This document shows positions 34,475 to 42,687 of a stretch of 64,000 nt of DNA, in pieces. The notes under the pieces are model-generated. The model was given only the letters and a program-made list of their open reading frames with translations, ran no database searches and was not told where the DNA came from. Source of the stretch: an uncultured Acidiphilium sp. (GTDB taxonomy: Bacteria; Bacillota; Clostridia; Christensenellales; Borkfalkiaceae). The position numbers were made by a program, and so were the translations under genes. Where the stretch lies: NCBI GenBank assembly GCA_902495325.1, contig CABUWK010000001.1, forward strand, positions 1 through 64,000, written 5' to 3'. Each line of letters opens with the position of its first letter. Position 1 is the first letter of the stretch.

Positions 34475-35299
34475 ATGAATATACAGAAAGAAACACAAGC
34501 TATGCTTGTATCGGATATGATCGATAAAATCATTTTAGAAAGATTTTTAATCAAAAGTATTCCGAAAATCCGAATTATTCCTTATGAACAATTAGAAAAA
34601 CTGACTCACTTAAAAATAAAAGGCTTACAAAGATTGCTTAAAAGCAAGTTATTCATAAGCCATAAAAATGATATTGAAATCACTGAAAACGATCAATTAT
34701 TGGCAGGCAAGGCAAACGAACTCATCAGAGGGCTGATCAAAAAATATGTTATCCCCTCTCAATATACAGGCGGCGAAGAATTGCGCGATATTGCCGGGGT
34801 GTTGGACGAACAAAGTTATACCGATACCGAAAAAAATTTTATAGATTTTATTTTTAACACTTTTATCAGCCTTACAGAAATAAATTTTAGTCCTAAAAAA
34901 GTAATGACGTTTGAAACCATACGAGTTTTACTGAATTTTAATTTAGTAAACAACAGTCAATTCCGTCATTTCTCCAAAGGCATATACAATGCCGTCCTGC
35001 AAGCAAAACTTCATGCAGGCGATACCCTTAAACCGTATATTGAGAAATCATACAAAAACAATAATGAAAATGAAATCGAAACGCGATTAAAATTAAGTGC
35101 AGAGTATGATTATTATTTTGACGATAAAGCAAATTTACGGTGTGATTTAGACACGAATAAAAGCGTCTTTATCAAAAACTTACTGAATACAATCATTTCG
35201 GAATTAAACGATCTTACCGTAAAACTGCTTCTGTTATTCAATCTTCAAAATAAATATCACTTTTTAATAAGAGATAAAATTTTCAGTGAATTTAGTTAA
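34475..35299 (+). CDS. unknown 274-residue helical protein of the XRE cassette
   Basis: I do not recognise this protein. It is 274 residues, without a signal peptide or clear membrane segment, and reads as mostly alpha-helical and AT-rich in codon use. It has one Cys (LRCDLD), a Lys-rich N-terminal part, and a C-terminal part rich in Leu, Ile and Asn (TVKLLLLFNLQNKYHFLIRD). It follows an XRE regulator and is divergent from another XRE repressor with three operator repeats, an arrangement often seen for toxin-like, abortive-infection or mobile-element functions. An IS1182-type element is inserted 39 bp downstream. No catalytic motif is evident. Confidence 0.6.
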   Translation: MNIQKETQAMLVSDMIDKIILERFLIKSIPKIRIIPYEQLEKLTHLKIKGLQRLLKSKLFISHKNDIEITENDQLLAGKANELIRGLIKKYVIPSQYTGGEELRDIAGVLDEQSYTDTEKNFIDFIFNTFISLTEINFSPKKVMTFETIRVLLNFNLVNNSQFRHFSKGIYNAVLQAKLHAGDTLKPYIEKSYKNNNENEIETRLKLSAEYDYYFDDKANLRCDLDTNKSVFIKNLLNTIISELNDLTVKLLLLFNLQNKYHFLIRDKIFSEFS

Positions 35300-35336
35300 G
35301 CAGATTATATATATTCAAGCAAATGACACTATGGCG

Positions 35337-36949
35337 TCAGACTGCGGAAAAAGGCAAGGAATAAAGAGGCAAACTTGCAAAAACAGGCAAACTATGGTAT
35401 AATTATGATATAAAAATCAGGGCGGTCAAGTATGAACTACGTCAAAGGAAATTCCAGGGAACAAATCAAGATATTATGTATAGACGAGCTTGTATCCCGG
35501 GACAGTTTTGCAAGGATAATAGATGACTTTGTGGATAATATGGACACGAGTTACTTTGAGAAATCGCAGTTAAATCATACGGGGAGACCGCCGTATAACC
35601 CCAAAGATATGTTGAAATTGTACATATACGGGATAGAAAACGGGATAAGTTCGTCCAGGAAGCTTGAGCGGGAATGCAGCCGGAATATTGAATTGATGTG
35701 GTTAATGAACGAACTTGTTCCCGAAAACAAGACGATAAGCAATTTCAGGAAAGATAACGCCGAGAACCTTGTAAGGTTTTTCGGCGAATTTTGCTGTGTG
35801 TTAAAGGAAAACGGATATATAGACGGTAAAATTATGGCGCTGGACGGAACGAAAATCAGAGCCAATAATTCAAGGAAAAACAACTATACCCTTAAAAAAA
35901 TAAATCTGCGGCTTATGGAAATAGAGGCGAAAATGACGGAATATCTTTCCGATTTAAGCCTTAATGATGATATAGAAGAAAAAATCGAGAGTATGAATAA
36001 GAAGAAGGAAAAATATGAAGCTCTCAAAACAGAGATGGAAAGCAAAGGCGTTAAAGAGATATCGACCACGGATAAAGACGCAAGGCTCATGAAAGCCAAC
36101 AACCAAGGAACGGACGTAAGTTATAACGTTCAATCGGTTGTGGATTCCAAATACAAACTGATTGCGGGAATGGAGGTTGTTTGCAGTGCGTCGGACAACG
36201 GGTTGCTCGGAAGAGTCATGCCGAGGATAAAAGAAGAATTAGGGCTTGAAGAAACAACCGTATTGGCAGATACGGGCTATTATAAAGCCAAAGATTTTGA
36301 CGTTTGCGAAAACCGCGGTATATACCCCATAGTAGCCAAACAGAAAGAACGCGCGGGAGATTTAATAAAGATAGATGAGTTTGAGTACGACGCAAAAGAA
36401 GATGTATATATATGTCCGAATAACAAAAAATTAACCCGCAAAGGGATAGTATCCGAATATTATTACAGGTATATGAATGCAAGCGGCTGTAAAAAATGTC
36501 CGCAAAAAGCCAAGTGTACGACCGGCGGATGGAGAGAAATAAAACGAAATATTTGGAAAGAAAGTGCAGACAGAAATGACCGGCGCCTGAGTGAAAACAA
36601 AGGATTGTATAAACAAAGGCAAGCACTTGCGGAACACCCGTTCGGGACGATGAAGCGTGCCATGGGAGTAAGGCAGTTTTTAACGCGAGGGAAAACAAAC
36701 GTAGCCGCCGAGGTTGCGTTGATTTTCTTATGCTACAATTTAAAACGCTTGCGGAAAATAATGACGCAAAATCCAATAATGAACGGTGCATTCCCAAGAT
36801 TGAGAGCAGTATGATTTCAGATACTGTTCTTTTTTTGATTTCAATGAGGTATTTTAGTTAAAGTATAAAAACCGTGAAAAATACAGCGCTGATTTTATTC
36901 AAGCTTTGGTACTTTTATGTAACTCATTTTTAGTTATTCCGCAGTCTCG
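35337..36949 (+). mobile_element. IS1182-family insertion sequence, complete
   Basis: About 1.6 kb with terminal inverted repeats. An 11-bp perfect pair, AGACTGCGGAA at 35339-35349 and TTCCGCAGTCT at 36937-36947, can be extended by two more matching bases outward. It carries one intact transposase gene. I see no clear target-site duplication (flanks ATGGCG and CGTGTG). Confidence 0.8.
35432..36814 (+). CDS. IS1182-family transposase
   Basis: A 460-residue transposase with the full domain order of the family: N-terminal DUF772-type domain (NHTGRPPYNPKDMLKLYIYG, then IELMWLMNELVPENKTISNF), a coiled-coil insertion near residues 150-195, and a C-terminal DDE region (ALDGTKIRANNSR with the first Asp, VLADTGYYKAKDF with the second, and the EHPFGTMKRAMG box with Glu). 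A CxxC knuckle pair (GCKKCPQKAKCTTG) is in the usual place. No frameshift or stop, so the element may be active. Confidence 0.93.
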   Translation: MNYVKGNSREQIKILCIDELVSRDSFARIIDDFVDNMDTSYFEKSQLNHTGRPPYNPKDMLKLYIYGIENGISSSRKLERECSRNIELMWLMNELVPENKTISNFRKDNAENLVRFFGEFCCVLKENGYIDGKIMALDGTKIRANNSRKNNYTLKKINLRLMEIEAKMTEYLSDLSLNDDIEEKIESMNKKKEKYEALKTEMESKGVKEISTTDKDARLMKANNQGTDVSYNVQSVVDSKYKLIAGMEVVCSASDNGLLGRVMPRIKEELGLEETTVLADTGYYKAKDFDVCENRGIYPIVAKQKERAGDLIKIDEFEYDAKEDVYICPNNKKLTRKGIVSEYYYRYMNASGCKKCPQKAKCTTGGWREIKRNIWKESADRNDRRLSENKGLYKQRQALAEHPFGTMKRAMGVRQFLTRGKTNVAAEVALIFLCYNLKRLRKIMTQNPIMNGAFPRLRAV

Positions 36950-36983
36950 CGTGTGCTTGTCGAATGAGGAGAAAAAGGGCAAA

Positions 36984-37919
36984 ATGAAATATTTAACGAA
37001 AGAATGGCTGATACAATATAAGTTGTCTTATACAAACAGACTTGTGAGAAAGTCAAAAAAAGCGGAAAAAACTGACGAACGCTTTTATAATACGCTTTTA
37101 CAAAAACACTTGTCACGTTTTATAGAACTTGAAAAATCAAGCGAAATATTTTCCGATCCGCAAAAGGACATGGAGCGAGTTGAAAAATATGTCAACGAAG
37201 AAGGCATCTCCGAATTAGAACGGCAAAGCCGAAAACACTTTCAAGCAGTCTTTAATGAAGAACGTAAAACCCTTATAGAGCTTGGCGCGCCGTTCGTATT
37301 CGATGAAAAGGCAGCCGAACGCAGATTTTGGGAAACCACACGACAAGAAATAGAACTGATGCAGAATTTGCCGCCGTATATTTTAAGCAAAATTGCCGAT
37401 ATACGGGTATTTGTTTTCGGATATGCAAGCGCAGAGGTAAAAAAATTGCTGAATCCCTATTGCGCTGAATTAAAGCATAAATGTTCTGAGGCAGAAAGGC
37501 AAGCCGAACGGGAAACAAGAAAAGCACAGAAGTTTTTGACGATCGAGACAGATATAAATACGCTCGGAGATACATTTTTAACAGATATTGAATTTCAAAA
37601 CGGCGATATATATTTGGTATTCGATGACGGCGATAAACTGCTGATAAAGGACGGAGAAATTGTCGAAAGAGAGGAAGAAAAACTGTATATCATGAACTGC
37701 TATTTGCCGGACAGCGGGTACAGCCTACTTCATGCAGCCGAGTTATATCATATAGACGGGAAATTTGAAGTACACTTTTTAATGGAAAATCGAAACGAAT
37801 TTGATACTTGTAAAATCTGGTATTTGACTATACGAGGAACAGACATACAAGAGATACTGACACCGTTATCTTTAAGCATTCGTGAATCGTTGGAAAAATT
37901 CAAAGAAAACGAAAAATAA
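36984..37919 (+). CDS. DUF4085-like protein
   Basis: A 311-residue protein starting MKYLTKEWLIQYKLSY. The N-terminal text and overall size fit the DUF4085 family, small cytoplasmic proteins of unknown function found in Firmicutes. The middle is a charged helical region (FDEKAAERRFWETTRQEIEL); the C-terminal third is beta-rich (DIEFQNGDIYLVFDDGDKLL) and ends in a conserved-looking DIQEILTPLSLSI. The start is the ATG at 36984 behind GAGGAG; the longer frame runs back into the IS end. The IS insertion lies 35 bp upstream and may have replaced its promoter. A strong terminator follows at 37990. Confidence 0.7.
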   Translation: MKYLTKEWLIQYKLSYTNRLVRKSKKAEKTDERFYNTLLQKHLSRFIELEKSSEIFSDPQKDMERVEKYVNEEGISELERQSRKHFQAVFNEERKTLIELGAPFVFDEKAAERRFWETTRQEIELMQNLPPYILSKIADIRVFVFGYASAEVKKLLNPYCAELKHKCSEAERQAERETRKAQKFLTIETDINTLGDTFLTDIEFQNGDIYLVFDDGDKLLIKDGEIVEREEEKLYIMNCYLPDSGYSLLHAAELYHIDGKFEVHFLMENRNEFDTCKIWYLTIRGTDIQEILTPLSLSIRESLEKFKENEK

Positions 37920-37989
37920 TTTATAAACACGGAAACAGAGAATAAAAGACTATTATCATAACTCACAACTATACTCAATCTCCATATTA

Positions 37990-38028
37990 AAAAAGGTGGC
38001 TGATTCGTTTAGAATCAGCCACCTTTTT
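37990..38028. terminator. intrinsic terminator after the DUF4085-like gene
   Basis: 13-bp perfect stem AGGTGGCTGATTC with its complement, 5-base loop, A and T runs on both sides. A second hairpin (AAGAGTACAGG / CCTGTACTCTT, 38059-38088) follows between it and the convergent ATPase gene. The rest of the 37920-38141 gap holds no gene. Confidence 0.9.
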
Positions 38029-38141
38029 CGACTTGCCCTATCGTATTCTTATAATACAAGAGTACAGGCAAAAGTTACCTGTACTCTTTGGCAGTACATT
38101 TAATTTAGAGTACGGTGTGCTCCCCATTTCCGCTATTTTTT

Positions 38142-39443
38142 CTATGACTGTTTTAGTAAATCACTGTTTAGAAGAAAATCATAAATACCGATATGCCGAA
38201 TACCGTAATCGTCCGTCCACGGTTTCATCATTGTCTTAGTTATCACTATTCTCCTTGTAAAATCATTCCGAAGTTTCAAAAAAGGTCGTATCTCCTGTTC
38301 ACGTTTTTCATCATCATCTATCCGCAAAGCCGATTGTATATAATATTTTTCTCCCGTACTATTGGCATTCACAACAAAATCTATTTCCCGCATAACATGC
38401 GTTTGCTTGCCCTTGACCAGTTCCGTTCCGCTTACTACCCCCACATCGACGGAATAACCGCGGCAGATCAACTCGTTATAGATTATATTTTCCATCAAAT
38501 GCGTTTCTTCGATTTGCCGAAAATTCAAACGCGCATTATTCAATCCCGTATCAACACAATAATACTTATTCGGATACGAGAAATACTTTCTGCCCTTTAC
38601 ATCGTATCGTCTTGCGAGGGAAAACAAAAAGGAATCTGTCAGGTAACCTAAATACGCTCCGATCGTTTCGCTGTCGATTTTGATTTTTCTCACGCTTCCG
38701 AATGTATCCGCTATTTTGCTTGAATTTGTCAGTGATCCGACGGAAGAACACAGTTCGTCCACTAACATTCCTAACACTTCGGGGAAAGCGATATGGTTGC
38801 GTTCCGTAATATCCTTAAAATAGGTTTCGGAAAACAGTCCGGATAAATACTCTCTCTTCTCTGCATCGTTCTGCTTCGATAGGACTAACGGCATACCGCC
38901 ATAAGCCATATAATCGGCAAATGCTTCTTCTTTGCTACCGCCGACTGCCTCATAATACTCTTTGAAAGAAAGCGGAGTTATGTGCAATTCGTCGCCACGT
39001 CCCCTGAACTCGGTTGCAATATCCTTGGATAGCATTTTTGAATTACTTCCCGTAACATAAATGTCCAGATTTCCTTTTTGTTGCAGTCCGTTCAGTACAT
39101 CGTAAAAGGTAACGTAAATATCCGGATTGCTCTGTATTTGTTTCCTGCCGACAAACTGTATTTCATCAAGGAATATATAATACTTTTTTGCATGATCCGA
39201 AGTTTTTGCTTCCAAATACTCAGACAAAGTCAACGGATCGCGCAGTTTTGCGTTCAATACGTTATCCAGCGCAAGTTCTACGATATAATCTTCCCCTACA
39301 CCGGATTGCACGAGATATTCTTTATACAAGTGAAACAGCAGAAAAGATTTACCGCACCGCCGAACACCCGTTATGATCTTTATAAAGCCGTTATCTCTTT
39401 TTGCTATCAACCGCCGCAAGTAATCGTCTCGTTTAATATACAT
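38142..39443 (-). CDS. AAA ATPase with DUF4143 domain
   Basis: A 433-residue protein of the common AAA_14/DUF4143 type. Walker A is GVRRCGKSFLLF near residue 30, Walker B is YYIFLDEIQFV, followed by the arginine-bearing sensor region (YVTGSNSKML, RGDELHITPLSFKEYYEA). The C-terminal DUF4143 part resembles a nuclease-like fold (HVMREIDFVVNANSTGEKYYIQ) and ends HIGIYDFLLNSDLL. Function of the family is not settled; members are found in accessory DNA. The ATG at 39443 with AAGGAG is chosen over the longer frame. The upstream region has three copies of an ACTTCCGATT-type repeat. A fragment of a second family member lies at 39632. Confidence 0.87.
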   Translation of the reverse strand: MYIKRDDYLRRLIAKRDNGFIKIITGVRRCGKSFLLFHLYKEYLVQSGVGEDYIVELALDNVLNAKLRDPLTLSEYLEAKTSDHAKKYYIFLDEIQFVGRKQIQSNPDIYVTFYDVLNGLQQKGNLDIYVTGSNSKMLSKDIATEFRGRGDELHITPLSFKEYYEAVGGSKEEAFADYMAYGGMPLVLSKQNDAEKREYLSGLFSETYFKDITERNHIAFPEVLGMLVDELCSSVGSLTNSSKIADTFGSVRKIKIDSETIGAYLGYLTDSFLFSLARRYDVKGRKYFSYPNKYYCVDTGLNNARLNFRQIEETHLMENIIYNELICRGYSVDVGVVSGTELVKGKQTHVMREIDFVVNANSTGEKYYIQSALRIDDDEKREQEIRPFLKLRNDFTRRIVITKTMMKPWTDDYGIRHIGIYDFLLNSDLLKQS

Positions 39444-39481
39444 CTTTGACTCCTTTCGGAATTTATTCATAATTTTACACA

Positions 39482-39570
39482 ACTTCCGATTGGCAATACT
39501 GTATCATATTTTTTTAACCATGTCAAGCACACAATCGGAACTTGCACCACTTTTTATAAAAGTTCCGATT
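39482..39570. repeat. three TTCCGATT-type repeats upstream of the DUF4143 ATPase
   Basis: ACTTCCGATT near 39482-39491, AATCGGAACTT at 39533-39543 and AAGTTCCGATT at 39560-39570. The last two form an 11-bp perfect inverted repeat with a 16-bp loop. They could be operators or a structured leader. Confidence 0.5.
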
Positions 39571-39631
39571 TGACTCCGCAAAGGAAAAAGACAAATCTTG
39601 CCCAATTTTAGACCTTTCTACTCTGCATAGT

Positions 39632-39853
39632 AAAATCAAGGAGATAGACTTCGTAACGATAAACAAAGAAGAAACACTCTATTTTTAAATTGCTGAAACG
39701 CTTGCGGATAAAATAACGCAGGAGCGGAAAATAGCGGCGCTTCGTTCTACTCACGATTTTTATGAAAAGACGATTATCACCGCGGATAAAACCTATATTA
39801 CCAATGCAAACGGTATAAAAATCGCCAATCTCATTGATTTACTGTTGTCATAG
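39632..39853 (+). pseudogene. C-terminal remnant of a DUF4143 ATPase
   Basis: On the plus strand the frame reads IKEIDFVTINKEETLYF, a TAA stop at 39686, then IAETLADKITQERKIAALRS and, at the end, TYITNANGIKIANLIDFLLS before TAG at 39851. This is the standard C-terminus of a DUF4143-family ATPase (compare KYYIQSAL and HIGIYDFLL in the intact gene nearby). The ATPase domain is gone and an internal stop is present, so it is a decayed fragment. Confidence 0.8.
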
Positions 39854-39910
39854 CATCCTGGTTTCCGCGATGTGCTGATTTTCACGCAGATGTACAAAAT
39901 TGTTATAGAG
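39848..39910 (-). pseudogene. C-terminal remnant of an ABC half-transporter
   Basis: The minus strand reads LYNNFVHLRENQHIAETRML and stop. It aligns with the C-terminus of the intact ABC protein at 28459 (IYNTFVRLREKQRIAENIG). Only about 20 codons survive. It shows that a further YbtQ-like gene was once present here. Confidence 0.75.
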
Positions 39911-39938
39911 ACGTTCCCAATATGTCAGGAACGTCTCT
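39907..39938. terminator. perfect 11-bp hairpin
   Basis: AGAGACGTTCC and GGAACGTCTCT around a 10-base loop. Probably the former terminator region between the convergent remnants. Confidence 0.55.
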
Positions 39939-39943
39939 GTAAT

Positions 39944-39977
39944 ATTAAAAAGGGAATAACTTTTACTGTTACTCCCT
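39944..39977 (-). terminator. intrinsic terminator after the RHS fragment
   Basis: Stem AGGGAGTAAC / GTTATTCCCT with one mismatch and a T run on the minus strand, 3 bp after the stop of the RHS frame. Confidence 0.7.
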
Positions 39978-39979
39978 CG

Positions 39980-41455
39980 TTAAACCTTAGATTTCGCTGT
40001 TTTTAATTGTTTTTTCATAGGTATATAATTTTGCGAATACTCTTCATCCCAATAATATCCGCGGTAGCGGAACGGGTTGATATTTTCTATACAGTTTCCT
40101 CGTGAAGTTACATTATTTCCGGTTGCATCATATACCATGTGATTACCCCAGGCATCATACACATAACGGCACAAAAAATCCCCGTTTGCAGCATATACAG
40201 CAAGCACATCTCCGAAGATATTCTTATAGTAATGATATTCCTGCCCCTCATAATAAAAACCGCATACTCCGCTTTCATCGTAAAAATAGTAAATAAACTT
40301 CTCGGTTTCATTTTCCTTCCATAGTTCCGCAATCAGGTTTCCGTTTTGCCAATAAAACCGTTTATCCCCTTTCTTTACGCGTAAACCATTATAGTCATAA
40401 GCCATTTCCACGGAGTTGACTTTTATCAACTTTCTTCCCTGCCAAGCGAATGTTTTTCCGAAATAATTTAACGGATTTCCCGATGCATCATATGAAATCA
40501 CATCTCCGTTATACCGTTTCAACTGATCTTTCCATGCGGCATTATGTCCGCATTCCACGTTGACGGTCATATAATCGTAAATTGCCGTGCTTTCAACAAC
40601 ACTTTGTACAACCCCGTTCAAGATTTCATACTTTTTCTTACATATAATGTTTCCCGCTGAATCGTATTCATATCGGAAAGCTGATCCGAGTTCGTGGTTG
40701 TCCTCTTCGATTATCCTACTATATTCGTCATAACGATATTTATTCAATAAAGTACCGTTTAAACGAATTTCCGAAAGATTACCGTTCGCATAGTAACTAT
40801 ATTTGTACTCCTTCGTATCACCCACTCCGATCGTTTTTTCCGTACAAATGCGCGGAGACTTTCTATTTCCGGATATCGTTTCGTAACCGTAATATGTCAC
40901 AAACGCTTTTTCTCCCGATTCGGAAACGCATTTCGATGTCTTTTGTTCTACACGGTATAAAGAATCGTATTGATATCCGATAGTTTCGCCGTGATTTGTT
41001 CTTGAAAGTACAATCGGTAAGCCGTTTTTGTCGTATCTTGTTACTACCCTTTCAAACGGTATCACCTCATCCCCGAAATAACGATCAAATATTGTCGTGC
41101 TTCCGTCCGAACTTTTCGCAATTCCGGTCGTTTTCAATTGTTTTTTTGTTATTTCTTCATTGAAACAAACGATTTCTTCCGTCGTTATCAGCTTTTGATT
41201 GATAACATTTCTTTGATAATCAACACCGCATGCATGCAAAATCCGAATCGAATCTCTCGCCGTATCTGCATATGTTATTGTTACGGAAGGATCATCTCCG
41301 TTTTCCTTTACGGCAACAACGCGATTTTTTTCGTCATATTCATAAGAAATATGATCCCCGTTGGCATAAGTGATTTTATTCAAATGCCTCTCGTCACATT
41401 CGGTATCGATCAAAGAAACTTCCCCGATACTCACAGTTTTCACATTACCATACAA
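39980..41455 (-). pseudogene. RHS/YD-repeat protein core, cut at both ends
   Basis: The 491-codon frame contains many YD repeats (ISYEYDEKNRVVAVKENG, FRYEYDSAGNIICKKKYE, YDYNGLRVKKGDKRFYW) and the RHS hallmark near its end (NPFRYRGYYWDEEYSQ). In intact RHS proteins that hallmark continues into YLxxRYYDPxxGRF and then a variable C-terminal toxin. Here it breaks off into an unrelated 16-residue tail, so no toxin is encoded. The N-terminal side is also cut: the frame opens at a stop near 41465 and only a TTG could serve as start, with homology (FTTYDLYGNV) continuing before it. It joins directly to a solute-binding protein fragment. I regard it as a gene remnant. Confidence 0.75.
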
Positions 41456-42169
41456 ATCGTAAGTCGTAAAATTCTGCTAAATTACGGAGTGTTTCACAAG
41501 AATAATCGTTATTTTGATTAAATATCTGGACTAAAAAATCAATGAATGATTCCTGATCGTCATCGTCTTTTTTTACGACAAGCCAAGAATACCCTCCTGT
41601 ATCCACATCATATGGCAAATTGTCTGATTTTGGAATTCCTGCCACTTCCCAAACTTGTTCCGTTTCTTTTTCCTTTACCATTTGTTTTATCTTTGAAAAA
41701 TACCACGGAACTCCTATAACTGAAAAAATTTTTCCGCTTGCCAGCGCCTCAAACAGGTCTTCATATTCAGGAAAGGAAATCTCAGGATACAATAACCCTT
41801 CACTATCAAGCGACTCGACAAGTGTCATGATCTCACAAGCCCCTTCCGGCGAAATAGCTCCTTATATGTAATATTTGTCATTTTGCTTATCGGGTAAATA
41901 CTAAAATCGAAAAGATTGTCCAGGACAGAAAATGCACTATCGAAATTTGCCAAATATTTTTTTATACTTGTATCTGGAACGAGAATAATATCCGGACATT
42001 CAAAGTCCCTGTTATAACATTCTTCGAATCTTTCATACATTGTTTGGGAAGATAATCCTTCCGGTAAAAAAGACACATCCGGATTTACATTAAAGTACAA
42101 CTCGATTGCTTGATTAATGAACGACAAAAAAGATTCGTCAACCCAAATTCTGATAGTTTTTTTCGCCAC
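41445..42169 (-). pseudogene. extracellular solute-binding protein, broken
   Basis: Two overlapping frames together resemble the ends of a family 1 sugar-type solute-binding protein. The first (42169-41825) reads IRIWVDESFLSFINQAIELY and CPDIILVPDTSIKKYLANFD. The second (41828-41445) reads GACEIMTLVESLDSEGLLYP and GIPKSDNLPYDVDTGGYSWL. The frame shifts at 41825-41828, and only about 240 residues are present where 400 or more are usual, so an internal deletion is likely. No signal peptide precedes the first part, which begins with GTG. The 3' end fuses to the RHS fragment near 41465. Confidence 0.65.
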
Positions 42170-42436
42170 TTTTATAAGAAATGCTCATCAATTTATTTTC
42201 CCTCCGTTTTTTTCCATTATACCTAATATTTAAGACGTTTGCAATAGGTTTTTTAAAGTTTCGTCAAATTTTAACAATTATCCGATTCAGAAACAATCCT
42301 GAAAACACTTGAAAAGTATTTTACGGAAAACATTGGCAATGTATCAAAAAAATAAACCGAAGATCAAAAAAACGATCCTCGGTTTTTCCGACGCCAGGCA
42401 AGATTCGTTTTATTCTTGCCTGGCATACGAAACGGA
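42170..42436. other. 267-bp gap with two strong hairpins, no gene seen
   Basis: The left two thirds are AT-rich without a plausible reading frame. The right third holds the terminators of the pyruvate formate-lyase operon. It marks the border between the decayed zone and the housekeeping DNA. Confidence 0.7.
42348..42424 (-). terminator. double hairpin terminator of the ftsAZ-pfl operon
   Basis: Reading the minus strand from the stop at 42437: an 11-bp perfect hairpin GCCAGGCAAGA/TCTTGCCTGGC (42424-42393), then a second hairpin ACCGAGGATC/GATCTTCGGT (42383-42356) followed by a T-rich run. Confidence 0.85.
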
Positions 42437-42667
42437 TTACATGCTTTCGTGAATGGTTCTCGAGATCACTTCGTCCTGCTGTTCCTTCGTAAGTTTGTTG
42501 AAGTTGACGGCATACCCGCTGACGCGAATGGTGAGCTGCGGATATTTTTCCGGATGCGCCTGCGCATCCAGAAGAGTTTCGCGGTTGAACACGTTAACGT
42601 TAAGGTGATATCCGCCGTCTTTTACATAACCGTCGATCATATTGACGAGATTTTCTTTTCTGGACAT
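42437..42667 (-). CDS. separate glycyl-radical domain of pyruvate formate-lyase
   Basis: A 76-residue protein equal to the C-terminal glycyl-radical domain of pyruvate formate-lyase: [20 protein letters not shown], then [13 protein letters not shown] with the radical Gly51, and the conserved end TRTIHESM-like SRTIHESM. It has its own AGGAGGT site 7 bp before ATG, 20 bp after the stop of the large chain. Homology resumes exactly where the large chain stops, so the two genes together make one full-length enzyme. E. coli GrcA (YfiD) is a similar free radical domain, but it is a repair spare beside an intact enzyme. Here it appears to be the only radical domain in the window and an obligate subunit. 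Confidence 0.9.
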   Translation of the reverse strand: MSRKENLVNMIDGYVKDGGYHLNVNVFNRETLLDAQAHPEKYPQLTIRVSGYAVNFNKLTKEQQDEVISRTIHESM

Positions 42668-42687
42668 AAAACTTTACCTCCTGTTTG

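Noticed and set aside
35337..36949. IS1182 element as part of a larger composite transposon
   Set aside because: Only one IS copy with its own complete ends is present, and no second copy flanks the neighbouring genes.
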